In this document: positions 63,152-64,000 of the stretch, piece by piece
Layout: the number at the start of each line of letters is the position of its first letter
Position numbering within the stretch: the first letter of the stretch is position 1
Notes under the pieces: generated by a model
What the model was told of the DNA's origin: nothing
Seen by the model: only the letters and a program-made list of their open reading frames with translations
Database searches by the model: none
Assembly: GCF_016901225.1 (NCBI RefSeq)
Contig: NZ_JAFEUL010000001.1
Span: forward strand, 110,773-174,772
Direction: 5' to 3'
Length of the DNA: 64,000 bases
DNA from: Actibacterium sp. 188UL27-1
GTDB lineage: Bacteria > Pseudomonadota > Alphaproteobacteria > Rhodobacterales > Rhodobacteraceae
Position numbers and translations under genes: made by a program

Positions 63152-63172
63152 CGCCGCGTGTACAACACGGCG
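63152..63172. promoter_or_regulatory. Inverted repeat in the YHS/iorA divergent region
   Basis: CGCCGCGTG-TACAA-CACGGCG is an imperfect inverted repeat (one CG insertion in the left arm) roughly midway between two divergent genes (63007-63241). It is a candidate regulator site; no matching regulator gene is in the window. Confidence 0.35.
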
Positions 63173-63241
63173 TGACAATCCCCTTGGTCGGTTTATCCTT
63201 AGTCTCAATACTCACCCAGTTTTGCCGATAGGGAGACCACC

Positions 63242-63700
63242 ATGGTTACATTCACTTTGAATGGCGAGACAAGGCAGGTTGATGTCGAGCCTGATATGCC
63301 GCTGCTTTGGGTTTTGCGTGATGAGTTGAAGATGACGGGCACCAAGTTTGGGTGCGGTGTGGCCGCCTGCGGGGCATGCACGGTGCATCTGAACGGAGAG
63401 CCGGTGCGGTCGTGCCAGACATGGATCGAAGATGTCGAGGGCGCCGAGGTGACCACGATCGAAGGTGTGGACAACAAGGCTGCGCAGGCGATCCAGGCTG
63501 CCTGGGTCGAATTGCAGGTGCCGCAATGCGGGTACTGTCAGTCGGGGCAGATCATGCAGGCCTCGGCGTTGCTTATTGAGACACCAAAGCCCAGCGATGA
63601 CGATATTGATGCCGCGATGGAGAGCAATCTGTGCCGCTGCGCCAGTTATGCCCGCATTCGCAAGGCGATCCACCGTGCAGCCGATATTATGGAGGCGTGA
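63242..63700 (+). CDS. iorA: (2Fe-2S)-binding subunit, isoquinoline 1-oxidoreductase alpha type
   Basis: The 152-residue protein is the small subunit of a molybdenum hydroxylase. An N-terminal plant-type ferredoxin site has Cys38, Cys43, Cys46 and Cys58 ([22 protein letters not shown]), and a C-terminal four-helix site has Cys96, Cys99, Cys131 and Cys133 ([27 protein letters not shown]). GGGAGACC precedes the ATG. It is followed after two bases by the large-subunit gene. The symbol is by family type; the substrate may be another N-heterocycle or aldehyde. Confidence 0.93.
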   Translation: MVTFTLNGETRQVDVEPDMPLLWVLRDELKMTGTKFGCGVAACGACTVHLNGEPVRSCQTWIEDVEGAEVTTIEGVDNKAAQAIQAAWVELQVPQCGYCQSGQIMQASALLIETPKPSDDDIDAAMESNLCRCASYARIRKAIHRAADIMEA

Positions 63701-63702
63701 TC

Positions 63703-64000
63703 ATGATCGCGTATCTTTCGAACGTCCTTGACGCGCCCCGGCCTTCGCGCCGCGGTTTCCTGAAACTCAGCGCCGGTGCGGTTGGCGGCCTGCTGATCGG
63801 AGGAATGGCCCCCCGGTCTGTGGCTGCCGCGGATGAGGATGGCAGCTTTGCCATGCCGTTCGTGCATATCACGCCCGAGAATGTCGTGACGGTCGTCTCC
63901 AAACACCTCGATAAAGGTCAGGGGACGGCCACTGGTCTGGCTACTTTGGTGGCCGAGGAATTGGATGCTGATCCAGCGCAGATCACCGTCGAGTTCGCGC
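63703..64000 (+). CDS. iorB: Molybdenum hydroxylase large subunit, N-terminal part (runs off the right edge)
   Basis: The first 99 codons are visible. A Tat signal (SRRGFLKLSAGAVGGLLIGG, about residues 16-35) is followed by the start of an aldehyde oxidase/isoquinoline 1-oxidoreductase beta-type protein (FVHITPENVVTVVSKHLDKGQGTATGLATLVAEELD). IorB-type subunits carry the molybdopterin-cytosine dinucleotide cofactor and a Tat signal, unlike cytoplasmic xanthine dehydrogenases. The ATG at 63703 lies two bases after the iorA stop. Confidence 0.9.
   Translation, partial: MIAYLSNVLDAPRPSRRGFLKLSAGAVGGLLIGGMAPRSVAAADEDGSFAMPFVHITPENVVTVVSKHLDKGQGTATGLATLVAEELDADPAQITVEFA

Overview
The window is 64 kb of GC-rich chromosome. 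Gene content, order and codon use point to a marine-type alphaproteobacterium of the Rhodobacteraceae (Roseobacter group). The main reasons are: an F1-ATPase operon atpHAGDC separate from F0; the order aroA-cmk-rpsA-ihfB-lapA-trpF; DUF2125 and DUF2939 proteins; UPF0260; a phnCDEE phosphonate transporter; periplasmic-glucan genes; and short dispersed intergenic repeats of a kind common in that family. No rRNA, tRNA, CRISPR array, insertion sequence or phage gene was recognised. Only two genes look damaged: a hydrolase with a one-base shift near its 3' end (30562-31101) and a decayed methyltransferase remnant (59841-60240).

Layout. 1-9.4 kb: cell-envelope and housekeeping genes (DUF2125, ChaC-type cyclotransferase, a proton-channel/OmpA coiled-coil pair, M23 peptidase, clpA, gloB, a methyltransferase). 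9.5-16 kb: an orphan alanine-rich protein, then the F1 operon atpH-atpA-atpG-(DUF2939)-atpD-atpC. 16-22.5 kb: prs, an HCCA-isomerase-like protein with a coupled hydrolase, threonine aldolase with UPF0260, trmB and a serine beta-lactamase-like protein. 22.6-29.6 kb: aroA, two small genes, cmk, a small unknown gene, rpsA, ihfB, lapA, trpF. 29.5-33 kb: a likely quinone/catechol detoxification operon (ring-cleaving dioxygenase, hydrolase, pirin) with a divergent LysR regulator. 33-36 kb: an orphan TauA-like binding protein and a DadA-type oxidoreductase. 36-45.3 kb: a LacI-controlled sugar ABC transporter, a b561 cytochrome, an IolG-like dehydrogenase, and translationally coupled fabI-ackA. 45.4-54.2 kb: phosphonate transporter phnCDEE, a divergent GntR regulator, a ThDP enzyme and a TPR protein. 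54.2-58.9 kb: the osmoregulated periplasmic glucan operon opgC-opgG/D-opgH. 59-64 kb: a site-2-type protease, a methyltransferase pseudogene, an ATP-grasp protein, a YHS/rhodanese/esterase operon, and the start of an isoquinoline-oxidoreductase-type molybdoenzyme (iorA-iorB).

The strongest candidates for something little described are: (i) a stator-like channel whose OmpA partner carries about 500 residues of predicted periplasmic coiled coil; (ii) the phn-linked GntR/ThDP-enzyme/TPR group, whose ThDP enzyme has Asp at the usual Mg-ligand Asn; (iii) a PhnE paralogue with a roughly 200-residue insertion; (iv) an intrinsic terminator inside the signal-peptide codons of the M23 peptidase; (v) two families of short dispersed intergenic repeats; and (vi) possible RNA elements around rpsA. 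I see no complete, clearly new defence or mobile system. All functional calls rest on reading motifs and context, without database searches.
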